From Rhizobiales bacterium 65-9 (lineage in GTDB: Bacteria > Pseudomonadota > Alphaproteobacteria > Rhizobiales > Beijerinckiaceae): a stretch of 36,304 nt of DNA. Below are positions 1 through 7,262 of the stretch, piece by piece. The translations under genes were made by a program, and so were the position numbers. Below the pieces are notes generated by a model. The model was not told the origin of the DNA and made no database searches. It saw only the letters and a list, made by a program, of their open reading frames with translations. Position 1 is the first letter of the stretch. Each line of letters starts with the position of its first letter. The stretch is taken from the NCBI GenBank assembly GCA_001899525.1, contig MKVY01000032.1:102137-138440 (forward strand), in the 5' to 3' direction.

Positions 1-1
1 G

Positions 2-910
2 GACTTCCGCCGCACGGTTCTGGCATTGAAGCGAATCGTTCGCAGGAACAACGTCTTCAGCGAAGCGGTGGCACTGGTGTTCGCTGCCGACAAGGGCGGC
101 GAGGTCCAGGTGGCGTTCGCGATCGACGGCAAGCTTTCGGAGCTTCACGAGCGCGCCTTCGCCGAGAATGGCGGGCCCAAGAAGATGGGTTTCCTCAAGG
201 CCCTGTCAGAATCCGATCCCAAGAACCAGATCGACGCCATCGTGGGCAAGCAGACGGCGAAGGCATTTCCACTCAGGGCCGATGTCATCGCTTTGAGGCG
301 CGCGCAGTCGGATGGCGAAGCCGCGGTTCGGAACACTATCGCGGCGGCCGAAAGAGGAGGAAAAGGGAACCCTGCCTCTGCCGCCCTTGCTATGGCGCAA
401 CAGAACCTTGCCACGGTCGAAACTATGCTTGCGAACTATCCGGTTCGTCCGATGGAGGTCTATGAACAGAAGGACCTGCTCGACGAGGCTCTGGATGGTG
501 CAAAGACCCGCCTCCTGATCACCTCCAACGCGTTGAACCCAACCCTGCTGCATGGCGGGGTGCTCAGGCAGATAGACAACCTGATCGGCTTCGACGTCGC
601 AGTGCGCATTCAAATCCCGGCTGCACCTCCTTCGGATGCGGGCAAAAACGAAGTTCGATACGATCCTCGTTCGGAACTGGCCAAGAGATTCCATCGTGGT
701 TCTCCGGTGTTGATGGAAAGCCAGAAGAGAAGCATCTATTTCCTCATCAAGGATCGCGGTCTGGCCGTCGTCACCAACAGGCCCTTCTTCGGCGACCCTT
801 TTCGGCGGTCCGGATTTATGTTCGTCTCCGGGACTGTCATCAGAGATCCAGAGATGGTCGAGAAGCTCTACCAGAAGCTGACGGAACCCGCGGTGCGCAA
901 GCGTGGCTAG
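2..910 (+). CDS. PLD-like-fold protein of a defence-type island, 5' end outside window
   Basis: The frame is open back to base 2, so the gene is cut by the window edge and the TTG at 26 is probably internal. About 303 residues are visible. The N-terminal part (to about residue 150) is helical and matches nothing I recognise. From about residue 155 the pattern (ALDGAKTRLLITSNAL, then a hydrophobic strand, later YFLIKDRGLAVVTNRPFF) looks like the repeated strand-helix units of phospholipase D-like proteins, but no HxK(x)4D motif is present, so catalysis by the PLD mechanism is unlikely. Its stop overlaps the start of the PP2C phosphatase by 8 bp, so the two are almost certainly co-transcribed and may be partners. 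The PLD assignment rests on pattern only and could be wrong. Confidence 0.5.
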   Translation, partial: DFRRTVLALKRIVRRNNVFSEAVALVFAADKGGEVQVAFAIDGKLSELHERAFAENGGPKKMGFLKALSESDPKNQIDAIVGKQTAKAFPLRADVIALRRAQSDGEAAVRNTIAAAERGGKGNPASAALAMAQQNLATVETMLANYPVRPMEVYEQKDLLDEALDGAKTRLLITSNALNPTLLHGGVLRQIDNLIGFDVAVRIQIPAAPPSDAGKNEVRYDPRSELAKRFHRGSPVLMESQKRSIYFLIKDRGLAVVTNRPFFGDPFRRSGFMFVSGTVIRDPEMVEKLYQKLTEPAVRKRG

Positions 911-1646
911 GCGCCGCGTTTGGGCAGCGACCGATGTCGGCCTCGTCCGTAAGACGAACGAGGATTGCTTCGGCCTGGCCGCAATCATCAGCGGTGGTCG
1001 AAGCAGAGAAGAATGGCAAGGCGAGCTGAGCACCACCACGGGAGTGGGCTGGGCCGTCATCGCGGACGGCATGGGTGGGCACGAGGCAGGAGAGATAGCC
1101 AGCCGCGCGGTCGTCGAGTCCCTGCACAGGCGCGCAGACCTGCTCGTGAGCGAGGCCGGTATCGTTGCGGCCCTCAATGAAGCGAATGCCACCATCTTCG
1201 AAAGCATCGCTGGGGGTCGGGGCAGGCCGGGGATGGGAAGCACGATCGTCGGAGTCGTGTTCGTTTGTCAGGAGTGCTTCGCCTTCAACATCGGCGATAG
1301 CCGCCTCTATCTGAAGCGGAAGTCCGAGCTGTTCCAGATGAGCACGGATGACACGATGGGAGCGAGCCGGAGCGGTACGCACTCACGCAGCCATGCTCTG
1401 ACGCAGTCGCTCGGCGGCACTCGTGATCCGGTGCCGCTCTTCCCGCATCTGCGCGCCTGGCGCCCAATCCGCGACGACATCCTGATCCTGGGATCGGATG
1501 GTCTCAGCGATATGCTTTCCGAGGACGACATCCTGGCCAACCTCGTCCTCGACGGGCACCCCGCTCGCGGCTTGGTGGAGGCGGCTCTTCGCGCCGGCGG
1601 GCGCGACAATGTCACCGCCATCGTGATCGGCCAGGAGGTGGACTGA
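903..1646 (+). CDS. PP2C-family serine/threonine protein phosphatase
   Basis: This is a 247-residue, single-domain, cytoplasmic, metal-dependent protein phosphatase that removes phosphate from Ser/Thr. All the usual PP2C motifs are seen in order: ATDVGLVRKTNED (residues 9-21), IADGMGGHEAGE (53-64), GSTIVG, FNIGDSRLYL, LGSDGLSDML and GRDNVTAIVI near the C-terminus. The metal-binding aspartates are therefore intact and the enzyme should be active. The GTG start lies inside the end of the upstream gene (8-bp overlap), which fixes the start well. No kinase is visible; it may lie upstream of the window. Paired kinase/phosphatase genes occur in several anti-phage systems, and the ABC-3C operon 0.9 kb downstream supports a defence setting, but the substrate is unknown. 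Confidence 0.9.
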   Translation: MARRRVWAATDVGLVRKTNEDCFGLAAIISGGRSREEWQGELSTTTGVGWAVIADGMGGHEAGEIASRAVVESLHRRADLLVSEAGIVAALNEANATIFESIAGGRGRPGMGSTIVGVVFVCQECFAFNIGDSRLYLKRKSELFQMSTDDTMGASRSGTHSRSHALTQSLGGTRDPVPLFPHLRAWRPIRDDILILGSDGLSDMLSEDDILANLVLDGHPARGLVEAALRAGGRDNVTAIVIGQEVD

Positions 1647-1665
1647 CCCGACTGCTTGACTCCCA

Positions 1666-1965
1666 CTACTCGAGATAGCGTCCACCCGAAAGGGCGAGGT
1701 CGAAGATCAGTTGTGCACCACTCAACCGATGAGTGAGCAATCCTTCCTCGAGGAAGACCTTGATGATCGCCTTGTCGGGCCGAAGGCTTTCGCCGCCGCA
1801 ATCCATCTGGGCCGGAAATGCTCCGGCAGGAAGCTCCGGCCTCGCTGCGCACCCGATCTCGAGATAGAGCCGCATTGCCGCCATCTGTCGCTGGCTGTTG
1901 GGACTCTCGGTCTGCGGATTGATGGTCCACCATTCGGGCTTCAACACGTCTCGCCCTTCGGTCAA
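1666..1965 (-). CDS. small hypothetical protein, possibly a gene remnant
   Basis: This reverse-strand frame of 99 codons starts at a TTG; there is an in-frame stop 18 bp upstream and no clear ribosome-binding site. Its protein (containing KPEWWTINPQTE and later RPDKAIIKVFLEEGLL) has a natural amino-acid composition with mixed helix-forming stretches, unlike the arginine/serine-rich shadow frames around it. I do not recognise the family. It converges with the PP2C gene, whose stop is 20 bp away. The same codon register further upstream reads protein-like sequence broken by stops (to about 2235), so it may be the surviving end of a decayed gene. Confidence 0.35.
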   Translation of the reverse strand: MTEGRDVLKPEWWTINPQTESPNSQRQMAAMRLYLEIGCAARPELPAGAFPAQMDCGGESLRPDKAIIKVFLEEGLLTHRLSGAQLIFDLALSGGRYLE

Positions 1966-2504
1966 GGCGGAGATGGGCAGGCTTTAGGCAGCCGGGAATG
2001 GATGATGTTGGTTGGGCAGCCGTCACCGCGGACCCGCCCCGGGAAATGGCAGCTATTCGACTTTTGCTGTCCGAAACCTGGCAGACTGAAGTCGACCCGC
2101 CAAGCTGAGCAGGTCCATAAACCTGCTCGCGGCCGAGCGGACCATTACTATCTGGCGCTCGAGGACTTTCAGGCGTTAGTCCAAGAGCAGTGCCTCGCGA
2201 TCGCTGCGTTCGAAGAACAGCATCGCTGCTAGCGGCTAAGTCAGCTCCTGCCTCCATAGCCTGGCCGTTGTTCGGCGAGGCGCAAGGAATATGACGGATA
2301 CCTTTACTCTCTGAGACAAAAGAGGGATGTTGGGTCGGGGGCGAAACAATAGTGGCAGAACTGGCAGTTTCCACCGAACGACAGACGGCGATCCGGCTAC
2401 TCGCTTGTATTTATGCGGCGGGCGAAGCGCGAAGTGGCGATCGCTATGACAGTGGCGATACAGGTGGATCATGTCCTGGTCGCGCCGGAGGAGCCTGCCT
2501 TTAG
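1966..2504. other. 539-bp stretch without a convincing gene, upstream of the ABC-3C operon
   Basis: A rightward frame from 1711 to 2232 exists but is cysteine/arginine-rich and lies exactly codon-antisense to the better reverse-strand frame, so I treat it as a shadow. The promoter of the ABC-3C operon should lie between about 2240 and 2490, but I see no strong -35/-10 pair. A purine-rich GGAGGAG at 2486-2492 is the ribosome-binding site for the ATG at 2505. No repeats or RNA gene were noticed. Confidence 0.4.
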
Positions 2505-3464
2505 ATGAACCGCAAAGCACGCATTGACGGGATCGTGTTTTACCTGTCGATCCTCAAGAGCTCAGTGGAAATGCACAACAGCCTGAACCACCAGGACATC
2601 AACGTGGCATCCGAGAATTTCTTCAGAGATTTCTTGAACCTAGCTTTCGGCTACCAGCTAAAGAACATCAATATCGTCAAGAAGAACGCCGACGCTATCG
2701 ACCTCGGCGACGAAGAGGCCCGTATCGCCATCCAGGTCACGTCGACGACGACACTTGCCAAAGTAAAGCATACGTACACAGGTTTTATGAACGGCGGCCT
2801 CGCTAGTGCCTATGATGAACTCGTCGTCCTGATGATCGGCGAAAAACCAGACTTTAGGCAAGACAGCTTGGGCGACGAGGGCGGTTTCCAGATCTCCTTA
2901 AAGGATCAGGTCTGGGGCATGCGTGATCTGATCGTGAAGCTGGACGACCTCACGCTGGAAAAGCTCGAAGCCTGTGAAAAGTATCTAAAAGACGGCATAT
3001 CGATCAGGCGCCCGCGCGAAGCCAACGAGGTCCAGACTCTTGTGCGTCTGATCGAGGTCTTGAGCGATGCGGATGTAGAAATAGTACGGACCGACATCCG
3101 AAAGGATCCCGACCCTGATGGCAAGATAAACGCCAGGTTCGCGGACCATGCCGAATTTCTAAAGCGCCAGTTCACAGAAATGTACGTTCTGTACGGGGCG
3201 ACCCTGGCGGAAGTGACCGGTCAGTCAGACCTCGGCCATGGTCGTATGCTGAAGCTGGAGATATACCTTACGAATTGGAGCGACCGCGTCCTACAGCGAT
3301 GCGGGAACGACCCGAAGGCAGCGCTGGAAGCCATGGTGTCCGAGACGATAGAAAAGATGGGGGATGGAGACGCCGGCTTCGATGAAGGCGCGGTGCGCTT
3401 CTATCTGATCCACCAGTTGATCGCTTGCAACGTGTTCCCGAATACGGTCGTCGAGAATGCCTAG
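2505..3464 (+). CDS. SMEK-domain protein, C-terminal-domain component of an ABC-three-component system
   Basis: This 319-residue protein is the presumed sensor/effector partner of an ABC-3C conflict system. Residues 1 to about 110 match the SMEK domain layout: a helical start, SENFFRDFLNLAFGYQLKN, an acidic AIDLGD turn and a strand ending in IAIQVTSTTTLAKV. This resembles a restriction-endonuclease-like core with D...QVT, which suggests a nuclease or nucleic-acid-binding role. The rest (about 170-319) is helical and would be the ABC-3C-specific C-terminal domain. The ATG follows GGAGGAG by 12 nt. Its stop overlaps the next gene by 8 bp, so the three genes form one operon. The family assignment comes from recognising the SMEK pattern and the neighbourhood; the nuclease role is inference. 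Confidence 0.8.
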   Translation: MNRKARIDGIVFYLSILKSSVEMHNSLNHQDINVASENFFRDFLNLAFGYQLKNINIVKKNADAIDLGDEEARIAIQVTSTTTLAKVKHTYTGFMNGGLASAYDELVVLMIGEKPDFRQDSLGDEGGFQISLKDQVWGMRDLIVKLDDLTLEKLEACEKYLKDGISIRRPREANEVQTLVRLIEVLSDADVEIVRTDIRKDPDPDGKINARFADHAEFLKRQFTEMYVLYGATLAEVTGQSDLGHGRMLKLEIYLTNWSDRVLQRCGNDPKAALEAMVSETIEKMGDGDAGFDEGAVRFYLIHQLIACNVFPNTVVENA

Positions 3465-3699
3465 CCTCTTCCTTAAGGACGAACTGGTGGAAAAGGCGCC
3501 CGCTGTCGTGGGCTTCGAAGTCATCCGCTACATCCGGGCATCCGGCAAGAAGCGCATAAGCATCTTCGACGTGGTAGACCATTTCAAACGAGAGAAGTGG
3601 TTTAGCTTCAACGCCTTCATGTATGGCGTGACCTTCCTCTATGCTGTCGGGCTCCTTGAGTTCGAAGAGCCTTACCTGGTAGCGATCGATGCGGATTGA
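3457..3699 (+). CDS. ABC-three-component system middle component
   Basis: This 80-residue protein sits between the SMEK protein and the ATPase, overlapping both (8 bp and 11 bp). It is predicted to be a small winged-helix-like adaptor: a helical N-terminus, then SIFDVVDHFKREKWFSFNAFMYGVTFLYAVGLLEFEEPYLV, which has the helix-helix-strand look of ABC-3C middle components that bridge ATPase and effector. No catalytic residues are evident. Position, size and tight overlap are the main evidence; the sequence alone would not identify it. Confidence 0.75.
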   Translation: MPSLFLKDELVEKAPAVVGFEVIRYIRASGKKRISIFDVVDHFKREKWFSFNAFMYGVTFLYAVGLLEFEEPYLVAIDAD

Positions 3700-5404
3700 T
3701 CTGCTCTATACCGAACCGGCGACGATAGAACCGATCCGCTTCGATGACGGGATGAACGTCATCCTAGGCGAAAAAGACGAGACGAGCTCGAAGAACAACG
3801 GGGTCGGCAAATCTCTCTGCATCGAGTTTATCAACTTCGCGCTGCTTAAAAAGAAGTCCGAGAGTCGGGTTTCGCGCATTCCCGAAGAGGTCTTCGACCC
3901 GGCTACCTTCATCTGCGTGCGCTTCACCCTGCATGGGACGCAATACACGCTCAAGCGCTCTCTGGCGGAGGCAGAACAGCCACGTCTAGTAACGGAAGAC
4001 CGCGAAACCATCTTCTTGAAGTTGGACGACGCGACGGACTTCCTCACAGGCATTATGTTCGCCGGCAGCGTACCCAAGACCGTCAGCTTCAGGGAGATGA
4101 TGGGACTTCTGATCCGAGACGAGCGGTCCGAATTTAAGTCGATCGTCGCATGTTACGATACGCGGTTGCGAATCCCCGACAATTACGCACCTCACCTGAT
4201 GCTGCTCGGCATCGACATAGGCAACTATCGCCAAGTACGTCACACACTTAAGGAAATCGAGCGCATCACGAGCGAGGAAGGTCGCATCAGGGACAGCGTC
4301 AAGCTGCTGCGCCAAAAGAAGATTGATGACGCCCGGTCGGATCTGAATGCACTGGATGAGGAGGTCGCTGCAATCAACGAGGCGATCGAGAATCTTGAAA
4401 CCATGCCGGCCTTTGAGATCGTTCAGGCCGATATGCTCGTCATCGACGAGGAAATGGCGAGTCTCCGCCGCCGCAAGGAGGCGTTGAGCCAGCGGTCGGC
4501 CAGAATGGCGCCGATCGCCTCCGCGGCCACAGTCGACAGCGACGAGATCCGCGAATTCTTCGACAGCCTGCGGTCTGGGCTTGGAACCGTGGTGTCACGC
4601 GACCTCGTGGAAGTTCTCTCATTCAAGGACAAGATCGATCAGTTCCAGCGTCACGTGTTGGAGGAGAAGTCCAAGTTGGTCGACGCCGAGATCAGGCACA
4701 TCAACAAGCAGTTGGCTGATCTCGACAAGCGGTACTCCAAGATGCTGGCGGTTATCAACCAACAGGGCCAACTCAAGAGTCTCAGGCAGACCTATGCCTC
4801 ATACCAAATCAAGAGTGAGGAGCTCGGCCAGCTCAAGGCGTTCATAGGCCGATACGATCAGTTGGCGCTCGAAAAGCAGTCGATGAAATCCGAGAAGGAA
4901 GCTGGGCTGCTGGGTTTGCAAGGAAGCATAACCGCCGCCAAGGAAAACCTACTATCTGTCCAGCGGACGATGCTCGATATCCATCAGTTCATCCAAGGAA
5001 ACCGATCGGCGTCGTTCGACGTTCGCACCACGTCCAATAAACAGGTGATCGACATCGTCATGCGCATCGACGACGATGGCAGCCACAGCGTGGAGCGCGA
5101 GAAGGTCTTCATCTACGACATCTCGCTGCTGTTGAACGAAGCCACCAAGTTCCGCCACCCCGGACTGCTCGTCCACGACAATATCTTTGACGTGGACGAG
5201 GACACCCTCGACAGGAGTTTGGAATATCTCTTCACACGCGCCGCATTCGCTCTTGGGCAGCAGTACATCCTGACATTGAATGTCGATCGTATCGCTCACG
5301 CGACCGAGCAAGTCTGGTATCAAGACCTCAAGCGGGCAGTCGTGGCGTCCTTCACAAAGACGGAGCGGTTCCTCAGAGCCACGTACCAGGAATCGCAGGC
5401 GTAG
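3689..5404 (+). CDS. DUF2326-type SMC/RecN-like ATPase of an ABC-three-component system
   Basis: This 571-residue ATPase has the split layout of SMC-like proteins. The N-terminal lobe has an unusual, long P-loop, GEKDETSSKNNGVGKS (residues 27-42). A coiled coil of about 200-430 is rich in charged heptads. The C-terminal lobe has a Walker-B-like strand GLLVHDNIFDVDED (from 492) followed by TLDRSLEYL. This is characteristic of DUF2326 proteins, the ATP-driven component of ABC-3C defence systems, which probably senses DNA or an invader-made state and licenses the SMEK partner. It overlaps the middle component by 11 bp. No transmembrane segments are seen. Length and motifs suggest an intact protein and a complete three-gene system. 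Confidence 0.88.
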   Translation: MRIDLLYTEPATIEPIRFDDGMNVILGEKDETSSKNNGVGKSLCIEFINFALLKKKSESRVSRIPEEVFDPATFICVRFTLHGTQYTLKRSLAEAEQPRLVTEDRETIFLKLDDATDFLTGIMFAGSVPKTVSFREMMGLLIRDERSEFKSIVACYDTRLRIPDNYAPHLMLLGIDIGNYRQVRHTLKEIERITSEEGRIRDSVKLLRQKKIDDARSDLNALDEEVAAINEAIENLETMPAFEIVQADMLVIDEEMASLRRRKEALSQRSARMAPIASAATVDSDEIREFFDSLRSGLGTVVSRDLVEVLSFKDKIDQFQRHVLEEKSKLVDAEIRHINKQLADLDKRYSKMLAVINQQGQLKSLRQTYASYQIKSEELGQLKAFIGRYDQLALEKQSMKSEKEAGLLGLQGSITAAKENLLSVQRTMLDIHQFIQGNRSASFDVRTTSNKQVIDIVMRIDDDGSHSVEREKVFIYDISLLLNEATKFRHPGLLVHDNIFDVDEDTLDRSLEYLFTRAAFALGQQYILTLNVDRIAHATEQVWYQDLKRAVVASFTKTERFLRATYQESQA

Positions 5405-5490
5405 CTAGCTTCTATCTGCATACAGAAACGATCAAAGATCGCTAGAGCAGGGTAGGTGCGCTTAGGGAGATATCGATCGAGCATCCCCCA

Positions 5491-5518
5491 ATAGTTAAGA
5501 ACTGGACAAACGTACTAT
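5491..5518 (-). repeat. 28-bp intergenic motif, copy A
   Basis: Read on the minus strand the site is ATAGTACGTTTGTC followed by four variable bases, TC and TTAACTAT. It matches copy B (14935-14962) at 26 of 28 positions. The ends form a 5-bp inverted repeat (ATAGT/ACTAT). It lies in the 263-bp gap between the ends of two convergent genes (ABC-3C ATPase and FMN reductase), where no promoter is expected. Flanks outside the 28 bp share nothing with the other copies, as expected for a protein-binding site. Confidence 0.7.
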
Positions 5519-5667
5519 GCTTGCCGAAGCCGAAACCGGGAAGGGCGCAATAGTGCACGTGTCGTATTCCTTGCTATTAAGCATGAACGGCGAATGATCC
5601 CTTCAACGCGCGTTATGTGATGATTAGCTGCTTGGTTGGTGTTGGAAGAACGGGCTCTTGCCATACC

Positions 5668-6270
5668 TTAAAGGCCAAACGCGAATGTTACATGATTGAT
5701 AATTCCGCTTTCGCGTACACGCTTCAGCGCCTGCCGATATTGATCGAGAAGCGTTAAGCTGTAGTCTAATCGAGCTTTCGTGCGGTCGGATGGATTTGGA
5801 TTGTCGTCGGTCAAGGACTGTTTGACATTTCTGATGACCACCTGCTCTGGAATCCAGCAAAGTCGATTATTCTTGGTCGACGCCGCACGCAGTTCGACTG
5901 CCGGATAAGCACCGCCGTCGGTAGCCGAGATTGCGACGATGAGGCCCGGCTTATGTGCCAATTCGTATTGGCAGTGCAGAAGCAGATTCATGACTGCAGG
6001 CGGCACTATTCCATGGTGCTCGGGAACGACCGCGATCAGCGCTTCTGCCCGCTTTAGTGCCTCCGATATCTTGGGCCATTTAGATGCAGTATCCCTGATT
6101 GGATGCGCGCCGAAGTCCCCTGTCCATAAGGGCAGCTCGAGTTCGAAGAGATCGATAAGTTCGATGGGTGTCGCACCGAACATTGCAGATTGGCGCCGCA
6201 CGATATAATCGGCTATCCGTCGGGATTGTGACCCGGGGCGCGGGCTTCCTGAAATGAGCGCAACGGTCAT
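5668..6270 (-). CDS. NADPH-dependent FMN reductase (flavodoxin-like fold)
   Basis: This 200-residue cytoplasmic oxidoreductase likely reduces FMN with NAD(P)H. The N-terminal strand-loop LISGSPRPGSQSRRI (residues 5-19) is the FMN-phosphate loop of the SsuE/ChrR/ArsH group, and the PEHHGIVPPAVMNLLLH segment is the flavin-binding counterpart of the family's PEYNGSIPGxLKN motif. The start ATG overlaps the tetR stop as ATGA, so both genes share one leftward transcript and the same control. Two FMN-dependent LLM oxygenases in this window (13756, 25427) need reduced flavin and have no reductase beside them, so this gene is the natural supplier (inference). Confidence 0.85.
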   Translation of the reverse strand: MTVALISGSPRPGSQSRRIADYIVRRQSAMFGATPIELIDLFELELPLWTGDFGAHPIRDTASKWPKISEALKRAEALIAVVPEHHGIVPPAVMNLLLHCQYELAHKPGLIVAISATDGGAYPAVELRAASTKNNRLCWIPEQVVIRNVKQSLTDDNPNPSDRTKARLDYSLTLLDQYRQALKRVRESGIINHVTFAFGL

Positions 6271-7091
6271 CGGCTTTTCCTCGAGGCCGGAGTCTTAGGT
6301 TTCGCTACCGAAGACGCGTCTTTCTTTTCCTCATGCGATAGCCGTTGGCGAGCAGTTGCCGCTTTCGCGGATCCATCCACATTGGTGAGATATGACGTCA
6401 CCATGTCGGCGATCATGCTTCGCCTCCTTGCCAAGGATTCCGGTGACATGAGATCGACATTGAAGACCGTGGAGAGCGTATATTGGTTGGAGAAGACGTA
6501 GTATCCCAAGGCATTGATCGCCAAGTAGAGCTCCAATGGATCGACATCCGAGCGAAACACGCCGGCTGTCTTACCACGCTGCAATACGCGGCTTATGATT
6601 GTGAGCAGCGGACCACGGAGTTCCCCGATGCGCTCTGAAGAGGCGAGGTGACGGGCCTGATAAAGGTTCTCAATGTTCAGGAAGCTCACGTAGCGCGGAT
6701 ATCTGATGAAATGATCGAACTTCACGCAGACCAGCGCAGCGATCGCCTCGACCGGCCCGAGTGCGTCAACATCTATGGCTTGTTCGACTTCTGCGAGCTC
6801 AAGATAGGTCGCTTCCAATGCCGCTAGATAAAGTCCTTCTTTGCTACCGAAATAGAAATATGCCATCCGCCGATTGGCGCCCGCCATTTCAGCAATATCT
6901 TCAATGCGGGCGTCTGGCCCTTTCGCCGCGAACTCCTGCATTGCCGCTTCGAGAATGCGCGCCTTTGTCGCCGCCGCATCTCGACGCTTGATGGGTGCGG
7001 CCTCTGTGCCGCGCTCCAGCGAGGTCGTTTGTTTTGTGTCCAAGCGCGTCGAAGGCGCTCCGCGATCTGGTGTGACTTTCGATGATTTCAA
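6267..7091 (-). CDS. TetR/AcrR-family transcriptional regulator
   Basis: This 274-residue regulator has an unusually long, probably disordered N-terminal tail. The TetR DNA-binding domain spans about residues 40-90 (KARILEAAMQEFAAKG, then IEDIAEMAGANRRMAYFYFGSKEGLYLAAL). The ligand-binding domain follows (GVFRSDVDPLELYLAINALGYYVFSNQYT is typical). A basic Ala/Lys/Ser tail ends the protein. The TTG at 7091 is the furthest start and an internal start is possible. It is divergent from the M24/Liv operon, and a palindromic operator (7115-7134) sits 24 bp upstream of the TTG. The same operator is repeated before the LLM oxygenase at 13756, so it most likely represses itself, the reductase, and both rightward promoters. 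Confidence 0.9.
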   Translation of the reverse strand: MKSSKVTPDRGAPSTRLDTKQTTSLERGTEAAPIKRRDAAATKARILEAAMQEFAAKGPDARIEDIAEMAGANRRMAYFYFGSKEGLYLAALEATYLELAEVEQAIDVDALGPVEAIAALVCVKFDHFIRYPRYVSFLNIENLYQARHLASSERIGELRGPLLTIISRVLQRGKTAGVFRSDVDPLELYLAINALGYYVFSNQYTLSTVFNVDLMSPESLARRRSMIADMVTSYLTNVDGSAKAATARQRLSHEEKKDASSVAKPKTPASRKSR

Positions 7092-7108
7092 TTTGGAGGT
7101 CGTCCTGA

Positions 7109-7137
7109 TTGACTGTAACTCTCACGTGAGTTATTAA
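7109..7137 (+). promoter_or_regulatory. Promoter with TetR-type operator in its spacer, before the M24/Liv operon
   Basis: A -35 box TTGACT (7109-7114), a 17-bp spacer and a -10 box TATTAA (7132-7137) point rightward. The spacer carries GTAACTC-TCACGT-GAGTTAT (7115-7134), an inverted repeat that also contains the perfect palindrome CTCACGTGAG. The same layout recurs at 13665. Binding here would block RNA polymerase directly, as for many TetR repressors. Confidence 0.75.
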
Positions 7138-7262
7138 GCGCCTTCGCTGGAAATGGCAAGTTTCCGACTGGGAGGCGGATATGGCGGTATTTATCATCAG
7201 GCGAAATAGGCTCAATGCCTCCGCCCGAGTTTGTTCTGACCTTCAAATCAAAGGGGGCCGGC

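Noticed and set aside
1711-2232. Forward frame of 173 codons between PP2C and ABC-3C
   Set aside because: Exactly codon-antisense to a better reverse frame, irregular composition, no ribosome-binding site.
1307-2374. Long reverse-strand frame of 355 codons
   Set aside because: It runs antisense through the PP2C gene and is rich in Arg/Ser/Pro with no recognisable motif; typical GC-rich shadow.
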